This document shows positions 33,056 through 43,640 of a DNA stretch of 64,000 bases, piece by piece. The stretch spans positions 53,344,613 through 53,408,612 of the forward strand of contig JAWZYU010000024.1 in the NCBI GenBank assembly GCA_038380435.1. The letters are read 5' to 3'. The notes under the pieces are model-generated. The model did no database searches and was not told the origin of the DNA. It worked only from the letters and a program-made list of their open reading frames with translations. A program made the translations under genes and the position numbers. Source of the DNA: Ryuthela nishihirai. Taxonomy: Eukaryota > Arthropoda > Arachnida > Araneae > Heptathelidae. Each line of letters begins with the position of its first letter. Position 1 is the first letter of the stretch.

Positions 33056-33260
33056 AAAAAATAAATAACCCTTCAAGCAGCTGCTTGCCACACAGATCTG
33101 ACAGGAGCATGTCAGTTTATACTCCATAGTATAAGTTCTGTAAGGATGGTGGGACCTCAACAGATAAACAACCCCAACAGCCATGCCTTACCCGGGCTCG
33201 ATGCCCAGGTCCCCTAGATTATCCGCCAAGCGCACTATCTGCTTGGCCACGGGACAGCTA
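33056..33260 (-). mobile_element. SINE-B monomer
   Basis: Complete head (right end; B box GGGCATCGAGCCC-type, degraded), body and TTTA-type tail, with many point differences from other copies, so it is an older insertion. Confidence 0.85.
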
Positions 33261-33348
33261 CATATAAATATCCTATAGAAACTGCACTTTTCGATTATGT
33301 TTTTTAAACTTTGGCAAATCAGAAGCAGGAGGTTAAACCTATGTAAAG

Positions 33349-33603
33349 GGTCCCATCCACTTATCAGAATGCATGTCAAGTAAGGCAACGACAGGTTTTA
33401 CTCAAGTTTACTCCAGTCCAAATTTCGCGTGAATAACAAGTTCTATCGTGAACGCAATCCTCTAATCCATGCAAGTTCTCGGCAAGCAGCACTGAGCGAA
33501 CTTGTTCTTGTTGCTATTTACGCGAAGTTTAGACTGGAATAAACTTGAGTTAAACTTGTCCTTGCCCTCCTTGACATGCATTTTGATAAGTGGACGGGGC
33601 TTT
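33349..33603. mobile_element. Palindromic MITE, about 255 bp
   Basis: The left half (TCCACTTATCAGAATGCATG, CTCAAGTTTACTCCAGTC, GCGTGAATAACAAG) is mirrored by the right half (CTTGTTGCTATTTACGCG, GACTGGAATAAACTTGAG, CATGCATTTTGATAAGTGGA). No coding capacity. The target duplication is unclear, so I do not assign a superfamily. Confidence 0.78.
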
Positions 33604-34206
33604 TTGGAGAAATTGCAAACTGCATTAGTTAATTTAGCTTTTATTTCGGTTAATATTTCTTTTTTTATGGAGGCATTGAAATATTATGTTAGTTGAGTTG
33701 TAATTAAAATAACAATACAACTAATGCCATTTTTACAATGACGCATTCGCTCATACGACGGTTTTAGTGACATGATGCTGCCGTGAATCAACGAAAGCTG
33801 GATATAGGGTAAAGCGGGATGACTGCATAGTAACAGTGGCGCCGCGTTAGTGACCGACAGCAGCGGCACGAGTTACATTTCATCTAGCAATACTTTGCCA
33901 TGATGATAACATGTGTGTGGTGTAGAGAGCCCCTCATTGGAGGCTAATTACACCATGATCTTATAACATCTTGGACCAACACATGCCCAAAGCAGAGGTC
34001 TGTTTTGCGTAGTATTGCGCTTGATGACTTTGCAAGTGACTCTTCTCATTGAATAATGTTTTCCGTTTACTCAGTTTTGGAATCAACCGATGAGCTGTTT
34101 TCATGGATTCTGTTTACATCGTCTTTGCTCGCTGCATCACTGTGCTTTGGTGTTTCGCTGTGAATTATAAACTGTTTATAACTGTTATTTTATTTTATTG
34201 TTAATA
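33604..34206. other. No gene recognised
   Basis: No supported feature. Confidence 0.4.
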
Positions 34207-34320
34207 ATGGCAGATAGAAAGCAAAGTAAGGGTACTGTTGCTTCCAGTTAAAAGAAGACTCGTAAACCTATTCCGTTTGATACCAAGATTAAAATTATAA
34301 AATTTAGTAAAGAGAGTATT
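34207..34320 (+). pseudogene. Possible pogo/Tigger transposase N-terminal fragment
   Basis: ATG at 34207 opens MADRKQSKGTVASS, then an in-frame stop, then KKTRKPIPFDTKIKIIKFSK. The latter resembles the start of the Psq-type helix-turn-helix used by pogo/Tigger and CENP-B-like proteins. No downstream transposase is visible. Weakly supported. Confidence 0.35.
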
Positions 34321-35038
34321 TATTTTAATTGCAGATGCTTTATTTACGTCAGATACGCGCATATATGACTGCTTAAAAATGTTACAACAGATATACAGAC
34401 AGATAGTAAGTCATTACACACATCTACAAAGGAAAACAACGCAATGATTTGCTATACGATGGTGGTCTGGAATCTAACGTGTTGTATGACCCGGGTAAGC
34501 CTGCATACATAAACTTTCTTGATAAATACCTCCTAAGTAACAGTCTGCTTCTGTTTTGAAATGGTCTCTGCATATTTTTCTGTTGGCATCCACAACTTAT
34601 AATTGTCTTTGTAGAACATCAACCTCCCTCTATCATGAGACATTTATACCATCCTTCATCTCTTTGTCCCCAAGAGAAACTCTTTTTGCCCAATCCTTAG
34701 ACCACCGAACTTGACAAATAACAACATGAATGTCAACACATCTGGCGGAAGAGAGCCACAACAACCATAAAAGTTAACCCAAAATATATTTTCGGCTGGC
34801 AAACATCCAAAAAGAATTCGGCATTTACGACCAAGAAACTCACAAGAGGAACACATAAATAGAAACAGATGACCAAAGAGCACAGAAGGAGCATTCAGCA
34901 GTCATAAAACAGAACCGTAGAGTGTACTTATTGTTCGGCTTTAACCCCAGTGGCACAAAAAGGAAGGGAGCATGAAGGGAAATCCAACAAAATGTAACAG
35001 AGAGAGTTTCATACCTTGAGCACTCTGAGTCACGTGGG
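34321..35038. other. No gene recognised
   Basis: Short open frames on the minus strand at 34656-35097 show no domain. Confidence 0.45.
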
Positions 35039-35049
35039 ATGCAATAGGC

Positions 35050-35423
35050 TTTGGGTTGGGTTGCTTTACCTCTGAGCGGCACTTTTTTGCACACCATGGG
35101 CTAAATGGCCAGGTCACATGGACCCCGAAGGCTCAGAGAAGGTTGGGGGAGGGGACCCACTGGAACAACTGTTGGGAGACAGATGGTAGCCTCCCGTCAA
35201 GGCCATTCAGTGTGTTCCTTAACGTGCACAGGGTATGGCTCTCCCGCACACGGGCCACGGCTTAAAGTCCCATCCGATGGACGGCGGCCTTTCCAAGCCC
35301 ATCGGTGTCCCCTACTGACCATGGGCAGGGGGGGAATTTTGTAGAGATAAATCTTAACGCTGACCCAGCTGGGACTCGATCCTGGGAACTACAGATTACG
35401 AGCCTGGCACGCTACCGCCCCTA
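35050..35423 (-). mobile_element. SINE-A copy
   Basis: Nearly full length, missing the A-box edge of the head (it stops at GGCACGCTACCGCCCC). Flanked by ATGCAATAGGC (35039-35049) and ATGCAATAAGC (35424-35434), one mismatch. Confidence 0.9.
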
Positions 35424-35434
35424 ATGCAATAAGC

Positions 35435-36341
35435 ATCCACCACATCCACCCACACAATTCGTTCATGCCTTAGGACATGTGCGGCTACTGTCATCCAACA
35501 GGGTTGTTTCAGCAGAAGAGAGAGAGAGCATTGAAGCAGTTAGTCAAAAAGATTCTAGAGTTCGTAGCTAACAGATATCTTGCACATTAGTCCATAAGAG
35601 CAGACACATCCATATTGGAAGCTGGTTGTCTAACGAAACAATCTCGGAATTAAGCAGTTGTTGTAGCCAATCAGACATAGGAACTTGCAATGAAACGACA
35701 CTAAGTCTTTATCTCGATTAAAACTTTATCTAACTCCTTTTGAGATGGAACATCGTGAAATAATTCCGAATCCTCGAATCGAAGGATGCATATAACTCTT
35801 CAAGCAAAGATAATGTGACTGGCAAAGGACAACAGATTCCTAACGTCGCAGACCACAGACTTGAGATAATAACAACATTACAAGGAAATGCGTTGAGTCT
35901 TCACGTCTGTACCCACCCTAGCTATTGTGTTATCGTCCCCCCCCCCCACTGTATCCCACTGATCATTTAGAACAGTGATATGATCGAGCAGTGAAGCGAC
36001 TCTATTGTGCATCTCCAAACCTTAGAAATGTTTTTCAAATCCCTTCTTGACTGAGCTGTTTGTGCCATTGAAATACAGAAAGAATAGTGACAAGAGCAGA
36101 ATTAATAGAAAGTTGTTGCTAAACATCATTGTGGTCCTGACCATGTTGTCCGCGGTTCTGACATCCTCATCTATTGAAGATGTCTCTCAATATCTTATTT
36201 TTTTAGCGAGGAGTTTTTTCATTACATGCCATAGCGAATATTTGTAGTGCATACCTGTTCTATCTGTTTAGAAAGCACAGTTGCTGAATTGTTGAGCGTT
36301 GGACATCCAGCAGATTGAATGCAATCAATAATTACATTGTT
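35435..36341. other. No gene recognised
   Basis: No supported coding region; C run at 35938-35948. Confidence 0.45.
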
Positions 36342-36468
36342 AAATAAAATAAATAAATACCCCCTCAAGCAGCTGCTTGCCACAGAGGTCTGACAGGAGC
36401 CTGTCAGTTTATATGCCATAGTAGAAGGTCTGTGAGGATGACAGGACCTCAGCAGAAAAACGACACAA
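36342..36468 (-). mobile_element. SINE-B body, headless
   Basis: 3' tail (AAATAAATAAATA) and body to the AAAAACGACACAAA position. The head is absent. Confidence 0.85.
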
Positions 36469-36544
36469 ATAGCTTACAGATTTTTAAGTTGTATTTGAAT
36501 ATTTGACAGCAATGCGTGAATGCGTAATAAACAGACAGATAGTA

Positions 36545-37380
36545 CAGGGTATCCATAAATTATTCACCCCATTATAAGCCTTAATAAATTTGCTATTGTA
36601 GGAGTTATCTTAAAACGGTTTGCAGTAATTAATAACACAACTGAAGACATATTTTTCTTTATATCGCAGACCATCCACTAAGGGCACAATGATAACAGTG
36701 AAGGAGAAAACAATGTGTGTGCTGTGGCTGTGGGAGAACAAATCTCTAATTGCTCTAAAAAGACGTTTTCGTGAAAAATATCAGAAAAACTCCACCAACA
36801 AAGCAATTACTCCAGCAATGGCTGAAACAATTTCAAGAAACTGGCAGTGTACTGCATCAGAAAGCAGCCCGTAGGCTTAGTATGTCTGAAGATAGGATAG
36901 CAGGAATTCAGAATGCGTTTATCCGAAGTCCTAAAAAAACCCCATCAGCCGAGCAAGCCAAGAACTACAAATATCGCGTTCAACAGTACATAAAGTGGTT
37001 CGCAAGAGGTTGAAATTTTGCGCCTACAAATTGCAAACCTTGCAGAAACTACCAAGTGACAAAACCCGTCAGATACGGTTTGCTGTTGACATTCTTGACC
37101 ATATTCATGAAGATGAACATTTTTTTTGACAATGTCGTTTTCAGTGATGAAATGACATTCCATCTATCTGGTAAAGTCAACAGACAGAATTGCTTATATG
37201 GGGCTAAAAAAATCCACATGAATTTATTAAACATGCACGCCACAGTCCTAAAATAAACGTTTAGTGTGCTCTCTCCCATTCCCGTGTGACCCGATTATTT
37301 TTCTTCCTTGAGAACACTGTGAAGACTATAAATTACCTCAATATGCTTGAATTATATACTACACCTCAACTCTATAGCGT
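36545..37380 (+). pseudogene. Mariner-like transposase (DUF4817-type N-terminus), broken
   Basis: Frames 36689-36874, 36771-37013 and 37056-37256 successively encode parts of one transposase. The N-terminal helix-turn-helix region (REKYQKNSTNKA; KQLLQQWLKQFQETGSVLHQ) resembles DUF4817. A linker follows (SEDRIAGIQNAFIRSPKK), then part of the catalytic domain with VVFSDEMTFHLSGKVNRQN, in which D is the first catalytic acid. At least two frameshifts and in-frame stops separate them, and the C-terminal catalytic part is not recognisable. CAGGGTATCCATAAATTATT at about 36545 may be the left terminal repeat. It would cut and paste the element at TA sites; this copy is dead. Confidence 0.75.
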
Positions 37381-37519
37381 GTTTCTTAGTAAGTCGCCAA
37401 GCTTTCATTGCTACACGTTCATAGTCCACTTCACTGACCCCTCTTAAAGTTTTGTTCGTCCCGAAGAGTTCTGGAATCTGAAAGTTCTTGACTACTTCCA
37501 TGAAACAGGGCCAAATGAT

Positions 37520-39320
37520 CCACATAGTCCACTTACACTTTGTAGACTTTTGGACATCGACGAATGCGATACACTACATCGTTAATCTTGGTTGCTACGG
37601 TATATGGACCTTCCCAAGGTTTCTGAAGTTTTGGCGAAAGTCTCTTCCTTCTGTGTGGATTATTTAGCCAGACATCTCCTTCATTGAAGACAGTTCCATT
37701 TGTTTTTACATAGTTTTGCTCTCTCACTCGCCAGGTTGATGTTATGCTTGAGAATGGTGGATTTTAACCTGATCATGCAAGAGATCACAGGGAAGACGTA
37801 ATTCTCTTCCAAAGAGAATCATGGAAGGTGTCTGTCTAGTGCTTTGTGCACTGCTGCTCTGTATGCCAAACAAAGTGTGGTATATGGAATCCCAATCACG
37901 TTGATGGTCATCGAAGAACAATGCTAGATGTTGAGCAATCGTTCTGTTGCTGAACATCTAGCATTCTCAACCATGCCATTAAACTGAGGTGATTAACCTC
38001 TCAAATATGCCATTCGGAACTGAGGGTTTAGGGGAGTCATTCTGGTTTTCTGGCAGTTGACGTATGCCTTGGAATATATTGGACTCAAAATTACGTCCGT
38101 GGTCCAAATGCAGTTGTAAAGATACTCCATACCTACTGATCAAGTTATTCATCATCTTCTCTGCAACTGTTTTTGCCTCCTGATTCTTGATGGGATAAAC
38201 TTCAGGCAACTTCGTAAAACAATCCATTGTCACCAACAAATAGCGATTCCCATCATCAGTCCTAAGGAATGGACCCATAACATCTATGCCTATCTTTCAA
38301 AAGGGACACCAATATTATAGATTTGCAGCTTGCCCTGACTCCTACTCTTAGGACCTTTTTTTGCTGCCCAAGTCTCACAGTACCTACACCATTTTTCAAC
38401 GTCTGCCCTCCTTTTCAGCCAATGAAAGAGTTCTTTAGTTTTCGCTAACATTTCATTAACACCGAAGGGTCCTCCAGTGGCACTATCGGGTACATCTTTC
38501 ATCACTAATTCCACTCGCAAGAGAGAAAGGATGATTTGCAAGCGAATCAGTCTTCAAGTGGGATTCTACCATCTTCTGTACAATACACCTTATCTCACTT
38601 TCAGCTTTTGGTAGTTGGGCTATATCTGTATATGGGCTCCCAATTAGGTCGTGTAGCACATGTTTCAATCAAATTAAATGTTGGGCTTATATATTCCTCA
38701 TCCAGTTGGGTCTTTCTAATTTTCCTCTGGACTCCAGATGTCAGGTGTATCACTGTTTACTTGCGTTGATGTTATCTATCAAATAGACATTATTTCGTGA
38801 GTCCCATATCTCATCTCTACTTACACCAGTGCATGCAATCATCAATAAATGGGAACGTGCATCTGCATTCATACTCTTGCAACTGCTGCATCCACTTGGC
38901 AATCTGTCCTTCAGGATTTTTTAAGTTTAGCAGCCTTCTGAGAGCAGCATGGTCAGTACAAATAAGAAATTTTTGGCCATAAAGGTCGTGATCTATGGCT
39001 TTCCCTATTACCAATATTTCTTTTCGTGTAACACAATAATTTCGTTCAGGTATGGATAAGGTATTACTGAAGTATGCAATGATTCTTTCTTGTCCTTCCT
39101 GATATTGTGGGAGTACAGCCACGGCATGCTCCATCAGTCGTTCAAACGTCACAGGTGCACTAAAAAACCCAAATGGAATCAACTTAAGCTTCCAAAAGTC
39201 CAATTCATGCAATAAAAGCTGTCTTCTCTCGGTCTTTAGGATGTATACCAACTTGTGAATAACAGTTCTTGAAGTCTAAGTCAAGAACCATTGTGACCCA
39301 GATAGTGTCAATTGCGTCCT
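37520..39320 (-). pseudogene. Ty3/Gypsy pol remnant: RT, RNase H and integrase
   Basis: Read on the minus strand from 39300: an RT fragment with DLDFKNCYSQVGIHPKDREK (motif A region) and FGFFSAPVTFERLMEHAV, then directly YQEGQERIIAYFSNTLS of RNase H, so the RT section with the YxDD motif has been deleted. RNase H continues with NYCVTRKEILVIGKAIDH and LICTDHAALRRLLNLKNPEG. Integrase follows: zinc-binding region with CRYCETWAAKKGP (38541-38290), core with LLVTMDCFTKLPEVYPI and LHLDHGRNFES (two catalytic Asp; 38278-37979), then the C-terminal part with LFGRELRLPCDLL and PWEGPYTV (37957-37533). Several stops and frameshifts. No LTRs found here. Confidence 0.88.
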
Positions 39321-39344
39321 GCTAGGAATTTAGAAAACCAGAAC

Positions 39345-39790
39345 AACTGAGATTCAACAGAACGATTGGTCAACATCTAGCATTGTTTGTCGTGGATCAT
39401 CAACGTGACTGGAATCGCCATATACCACTCTTTTGTTGCAAATAGGACAGCAGTACATGAAACAACTGGACAGACACCTTCCATTATGCTTTTTTACTTC
39501 TTCCCTGTGACCTCTTATATGGTCGGTCTGAAGCAATACCTGCATCCACACCACAATACGCAGTGGCGGACTGGGTCTAAAAATATTGGTTGCCAGGAGA
39601 CAAAGGGGGCTGACTCACAACTATAAGACTATTATTTTTAACATATTGTCTAATGTTTAAGGGGGCCCACTTGCCATCGGGCAAGCTGACACCCTGCCAG
39701 TCCGCCACTGACAATATGTACAAGTTCTGCAACAACGACTAGAAGAAATATACCACTCCGCTTGTTTTAGCAGCAAGACAAAAGTGCTTT
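39345..39790 (+). pseudogene. Second Gypsy integrase fragment, inverted relative to the first
   Basis: On the plus strand, mixed frames give QHLALFVVDHQRDW-like sequence, NRTAVHETTGQTPSIMLF, and after the MITE insertion QVLQQRLEEIYHS. These match the C-terminal integrase part of the neighbouring minus-strand copy (37742-37957). The two fragments meet head to head at about 39320-39345. Confidence 0.75.
39561..39710. mobile_element. hAT-like MITE, 150 bp
   Basis: Terminal inverted repeats CAGTGGCGGACTGG and CCAGTCCGCCACTG are perfect over 14 bp. Flanks ACAATACG (39553-39560) and ACAATATG (39711-39718) form an 8-bp duplication with one mismatch. The CAGTGGCG terminus and 8-bp duplication are typical of hAT elements. 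It is inserted in the Gypsy integrase fragment. Confidence 0.85.
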
Positions 39791-40996
39791 TTTAATAAAA
39801 CTTCTCATTTGGTCGTCAAATTCTTTAATCATTATGACTAAATTCGAAAATACTCTATCTTTGCCACTAAAGTAAACGATGAATAAATTACAATTAATTT
39901 TGCTTTTCGTCATGGATAGCAAGGAAATGGCAACACTTATTGCTGTGATTTGTGATTTGAAGTGAAAAGACGGCAAATTTAAAGAACTACATTTCACTGA
40001 TTTATGTGTTTGGTAAACGTGTTACTTTTTTTTATCAAGTAAATGTTTTGATCTTTGACAGTTTAAATTTTGGTAAGAAAAGTGCGTCTTTTATTAATAA
40101 AAAAGCAATTTATTAATTCAGGTATGTTTGAAAACTGAACATTGTCTTGCTAGAGTAATCCTTTGAAAGATTCGTTTTTTGTTTCCATTAGTTAAGAATA
40201 GATTACGAATAACTGTACAATGAAGAGTTATTTTTGAGTAAAACATATGTTTCTAAAAAGGTATTGTTTGGAATATGTTATTTTTTCCAGAAAATTCTAA
40301 AATGATTACAATTTGAAAAGCTAATACCTATACTGCCTTTCAATGATTTTGGTGTAACAATATATCCAGCTGATCTTTCAAAGACTAAATTTGTTTTCAA
40401 ACAGAGGGAACACACTTAATATAATTCTTAAATGCATGAGATAGTTCTAGACTGTTATCTATAATCGGAAATATCACATAGATTGTAGGAAAGCTGAAAT
40501 TTGAGTGCTTACCATTGTGGCTATGTTCTTCATCGACAGGCCTCAAGCTCAAAGGAGATCCAAATTTAGGTATTTGTTAATTATTTGATATTAGATACAA
40601 TAAAAGGTATAATTTAGTAAAAGATATAAACTTTTAAATGACAAGGCATGGATATATCTTTTCTGGCATTTGCTTGGTCTTGCCCTTTCTAGGGCATATT
40701 ATGTGAACAAGTTTCTTTCGAACCTTTGTGACAATTGAGGGGTAAATATTTTTGTATTGATATTGTCAAATAAGAATTGAAAAATGTTTGTGAATAATAA
40801 TTTCTATTTTGGCTTGGGGCCATAAAAGTTCAAAGTGGTAAGGCCTGTCTAGGTCTCTGAAAGGTCCAGGCTACAGCATTTGAATGCTGCATATATTAGA
40901 AATATAGTTACAGCACTCAGGCACCATAATTCATTTCCCAGGTTGCAGCAAAAAGAAAGTTTTTTTTTCTTTTAGCCAGCAGAAGAAATGGACTTG
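39791..40996. other. No gene recognised
   Basis: AT-rich, no supported coding region. Confidence 0.5.
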
Positions 40997-41605
40997 TACA
41001 CTGCCCAAAGTGGAAATCACAACACCATGAAGAAAGTGATGCATATGCCCAAAACTGACAGGATGGAAGCTAGGAGAGTAGATGTGCAATTGATTAAAAA
41101 AATGAAATGTGAGAATGCAGGCAACATGTGCTTATTGCAATTCATTAGTACATAGTATTCCCGCTCCAGGCAGTTATACAAGCCTGTAGACGTCTCGGCA
41201 TTCCATCAGTCAGATGGTTAATGGTGTCCTGAGCTATAGCGTTCCAAAAAATGTTTAATTGGGCACATAACTATACCAGGTTTACTTCCAGAGGGAGCTG
41301 GTGGAGGCAGCTACCCATAATGTCCCACACGTACTAATGGGTAACAAGTCTGGGGAATATGGCAGCCATGGGAGATTATCCACATCTTGCAGACTGTCCA
41401 TCATTGTACATGCAGTGTATGGGGTGGCCTTGTCCTGCTGCAGAATCGGTCCATACATGGTGGTAAGGAAGGGTCCAGCCACAGGATTAACAATGTCATT
41501 GATGTAATGTCTCATCATTAGTGCACCATAAACATGGAGCAGAGATGTCCAGTCACCATATGTGATGCCACCCCATACCATTCTACCATGGTGGGGAGCC
41601 ATATG
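40997..41605 (-). pseudogene. Tc1-like transposase, C-terminal half
   Basis: The minus-strand frame 41602-41282 gives HHGRMVWGGITYGDWTSLL, MYGPILQQDKATPYTA (second catalytic Asp) and LPWLPYSPDLLPI. A one-base deletion then shifts the frame exactly at the expected catalytic Glu (EHMWDIMG-like in the next frame). The C-terminus continues in other frames to FWNAIAQDTINHLTDGMPRR. The sequence next to TA at 40997-40998 (CACTGCCCAAAGTGGAAATC) is a plausible terminal repeat. The N-terminal half is missing where LINE sequence begins. Confidence 0.82.
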
Positions 41606-42155
41606 GTGGTAATCGAATAGGTTTCATGTCGTCCATAAGAAACCTTTCATTAATGCGCTCGTATCCTAGAAGAGCATCACTAGCGTGTCTGCTGAGAAGC
41701 AGACCCACGCCTTGGTGATGCTTATTGTCGTCCCTCCCTGAAAAGAGAAATTTAAGATTATTTAAGAATCTGACCTTTATCTGTCCATCTGGTCTCTTGC
41801 AAGCCGAGAATATCTAAATTATAATGGTGGAATTCTTGTGTGAGGACATCAGGAGAAAAAGCTCTGTGCAGAGTCCTCACATTCCAACTACCTATGGAGA
41901 GAAAATGGTTAGTGGGATGTTTAAAGAAACTATGTTTATTGAGAGAGGGAATGCCGACAATATCAAACAGCCCCCTAATCGCAGACATGGGGCAAAGACC
42001 AGTTCCCCCACCACTAAAGGCTGAAGCCATCTACATTGGAAGACTTCCTCCAATGTAGAATTTGACGATGCCATTAGAAGCAAAGAGTTCAGGTGCCTGC
42101 GATGACCTCTGCTCAGGATTATCCACCAGCTGATAAACATATCCTGTGAATCTAT
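41606..42155 (-). pseudogene. LINE apurinic-type endonuclease domain, inverted segment
   Basis: The minus-strand frame 42030-41758 encodes LSIGSWNVRTLHRAF and LDILGLQETRWTDKG, the first two conserved motifs of LINE endonucleases (Asn and Glu of the active site). Beyond a stop, GVGLLLSRHASDALLGYERI continues the domain to about 41630. The orientation is opposite to the adjacent reverse transcriptase of the same family. Confidence 0.82.
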
Positions 42156-43640
42156 ATCCCCAGGGGTAGATGAAATTACTACGGAAATGCTTAGAGCTGG
42201 GAATGTTTCGGTTACCACTTGGATGACTGAAATTTTGAATATCTTTTATGATAAAGGCATGGTTCCTAAGAATTTTACCAGAGCTATTGTTATCCCTATT
42301 TTCAAAAAAGGTGATCGCAGTTCTTGTGATAACTATAGGGGTATCAGCCTACTCTCTGTTCCAGGTAAAGTTCTTTCCATGATTGTGCTTAATAGAATTA
42401 AGAATCTGGTTGACAGGCAATTGCGTGATGAGCAATGTGGATTCAGAAGTGGTAGGGGATGTGTAGATCAGATATTTTCACTTAGGCAGATTCTTGAGAA
42501 ATGTTTAGAGTTTCAGAAACCTTTGGTTGCTAGCTTTGTTGATTTCAAAACGGCTTTCGACTCTGTTGATTGTCATAATTTGTGTTGATTGTGAAATCAT
42601 ATGGTATACCAGACAAGTTAGTTAACATAATGAAAGCTCTCTATAATAACACTGAGTCGTGTGTGAGATTTGGTAAGGCTTGTAGCAATTGGTTTAGCAT
42701 TACTTCTGGTGTTCGACAAGGGTGCAATTTTGTCTCCATTTCTCTTTAGCTTGGTTATTGATTATGTTATGAGAAATTCACTTCAAGGGAAAGATTTTGG
42801 CCTTAAATGGACTGGAGATACGAAAATTTCTGATTTAGATTATGCTGATGATTTATCCCTTTTGGCAGATGATGTTGATGAGATGAACTCTTTCATTCGA
42901 GCTCTTGATGAGAGGTAGTAGAGTAGGTTTCGTTATAAAAGAGAGAAAACTAAAGTGATGAAAATTGGTCAAACAGGCTGTGATTCAGTTAATTGGAATG
43001 GTTGCAGTCTTGAGCAGGTGTCACAGTTTAATTATCTTGAGAGCTGTGTAACTGATACTGGTGATGATTGAGATGCATGAGATTAACAGATGAATAGGGA
43101 TTGTTGCCGGGACTTTTAAGAATCTATGGAGAGTGTGGAGAAATAGGTGTATACACCTAAAGACTAATATTAGACTCTATAATAGTTTGGTTCTTTCTAG
43201 GGTTAGATACGGTAATGAAACTTGGATCCTTTGTAAACAAGATAACAGGAAACTAGATGCTTTTGATTTTAGATGTGTATGCAGTATTTTGGGCATAGGT
43301 GGTTCAACTTTGTAACTAATGATGAGGTTAGGCAAAGTAGTTTGCAACCTCCTTTAAGCAGCATATTGTGCAGAGAGAGACTCCGTTGGTTTGCCCATGT
43401 TGCCCATATGAATAATTATAGATTGGTGAATAGGGTTATGAACAGTGTGCCTAAAGGCCTCAGAAAGAGGGGGAGACCTAGGATGCGGTGGGCAGACAAT
43501 GTCAAACAGGACCTTGTTAGAATTGGTGTGCACTGGCCAAATGCAGTAGATGTAGCTCAGGACAGACTTGCTTGGAGAACTAAATTGCACGGTCTGGTTG
43601 GACCTCCGTAACCCATGGCTGCTTGAGGATGATGATTTAT
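42156..43640 (+). pseudogene. LINE reverse transcriptase, second copy with 5' inversion
   Basis: Starts abruptly at PGVDEITTEMLRAGN and proceeds through FKKGDRSSCDNYRGISLL, GFRSGRGCVDQIFSL, FVDFKTAFDSVD (motif A), a stop near 42588, FDKGAILSPFLFSLVID (motif B), LDYADDLSLLADD (motif C), and the C-terminal ...GLRKRGRPRMRWADNVKQDL. It ends at GGCTGCTTGAGGATGATGAT. At least four frame breaks. Same family as 2751-4530, and the pair lets frameshifts in each be located. Confidence 0.88.
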
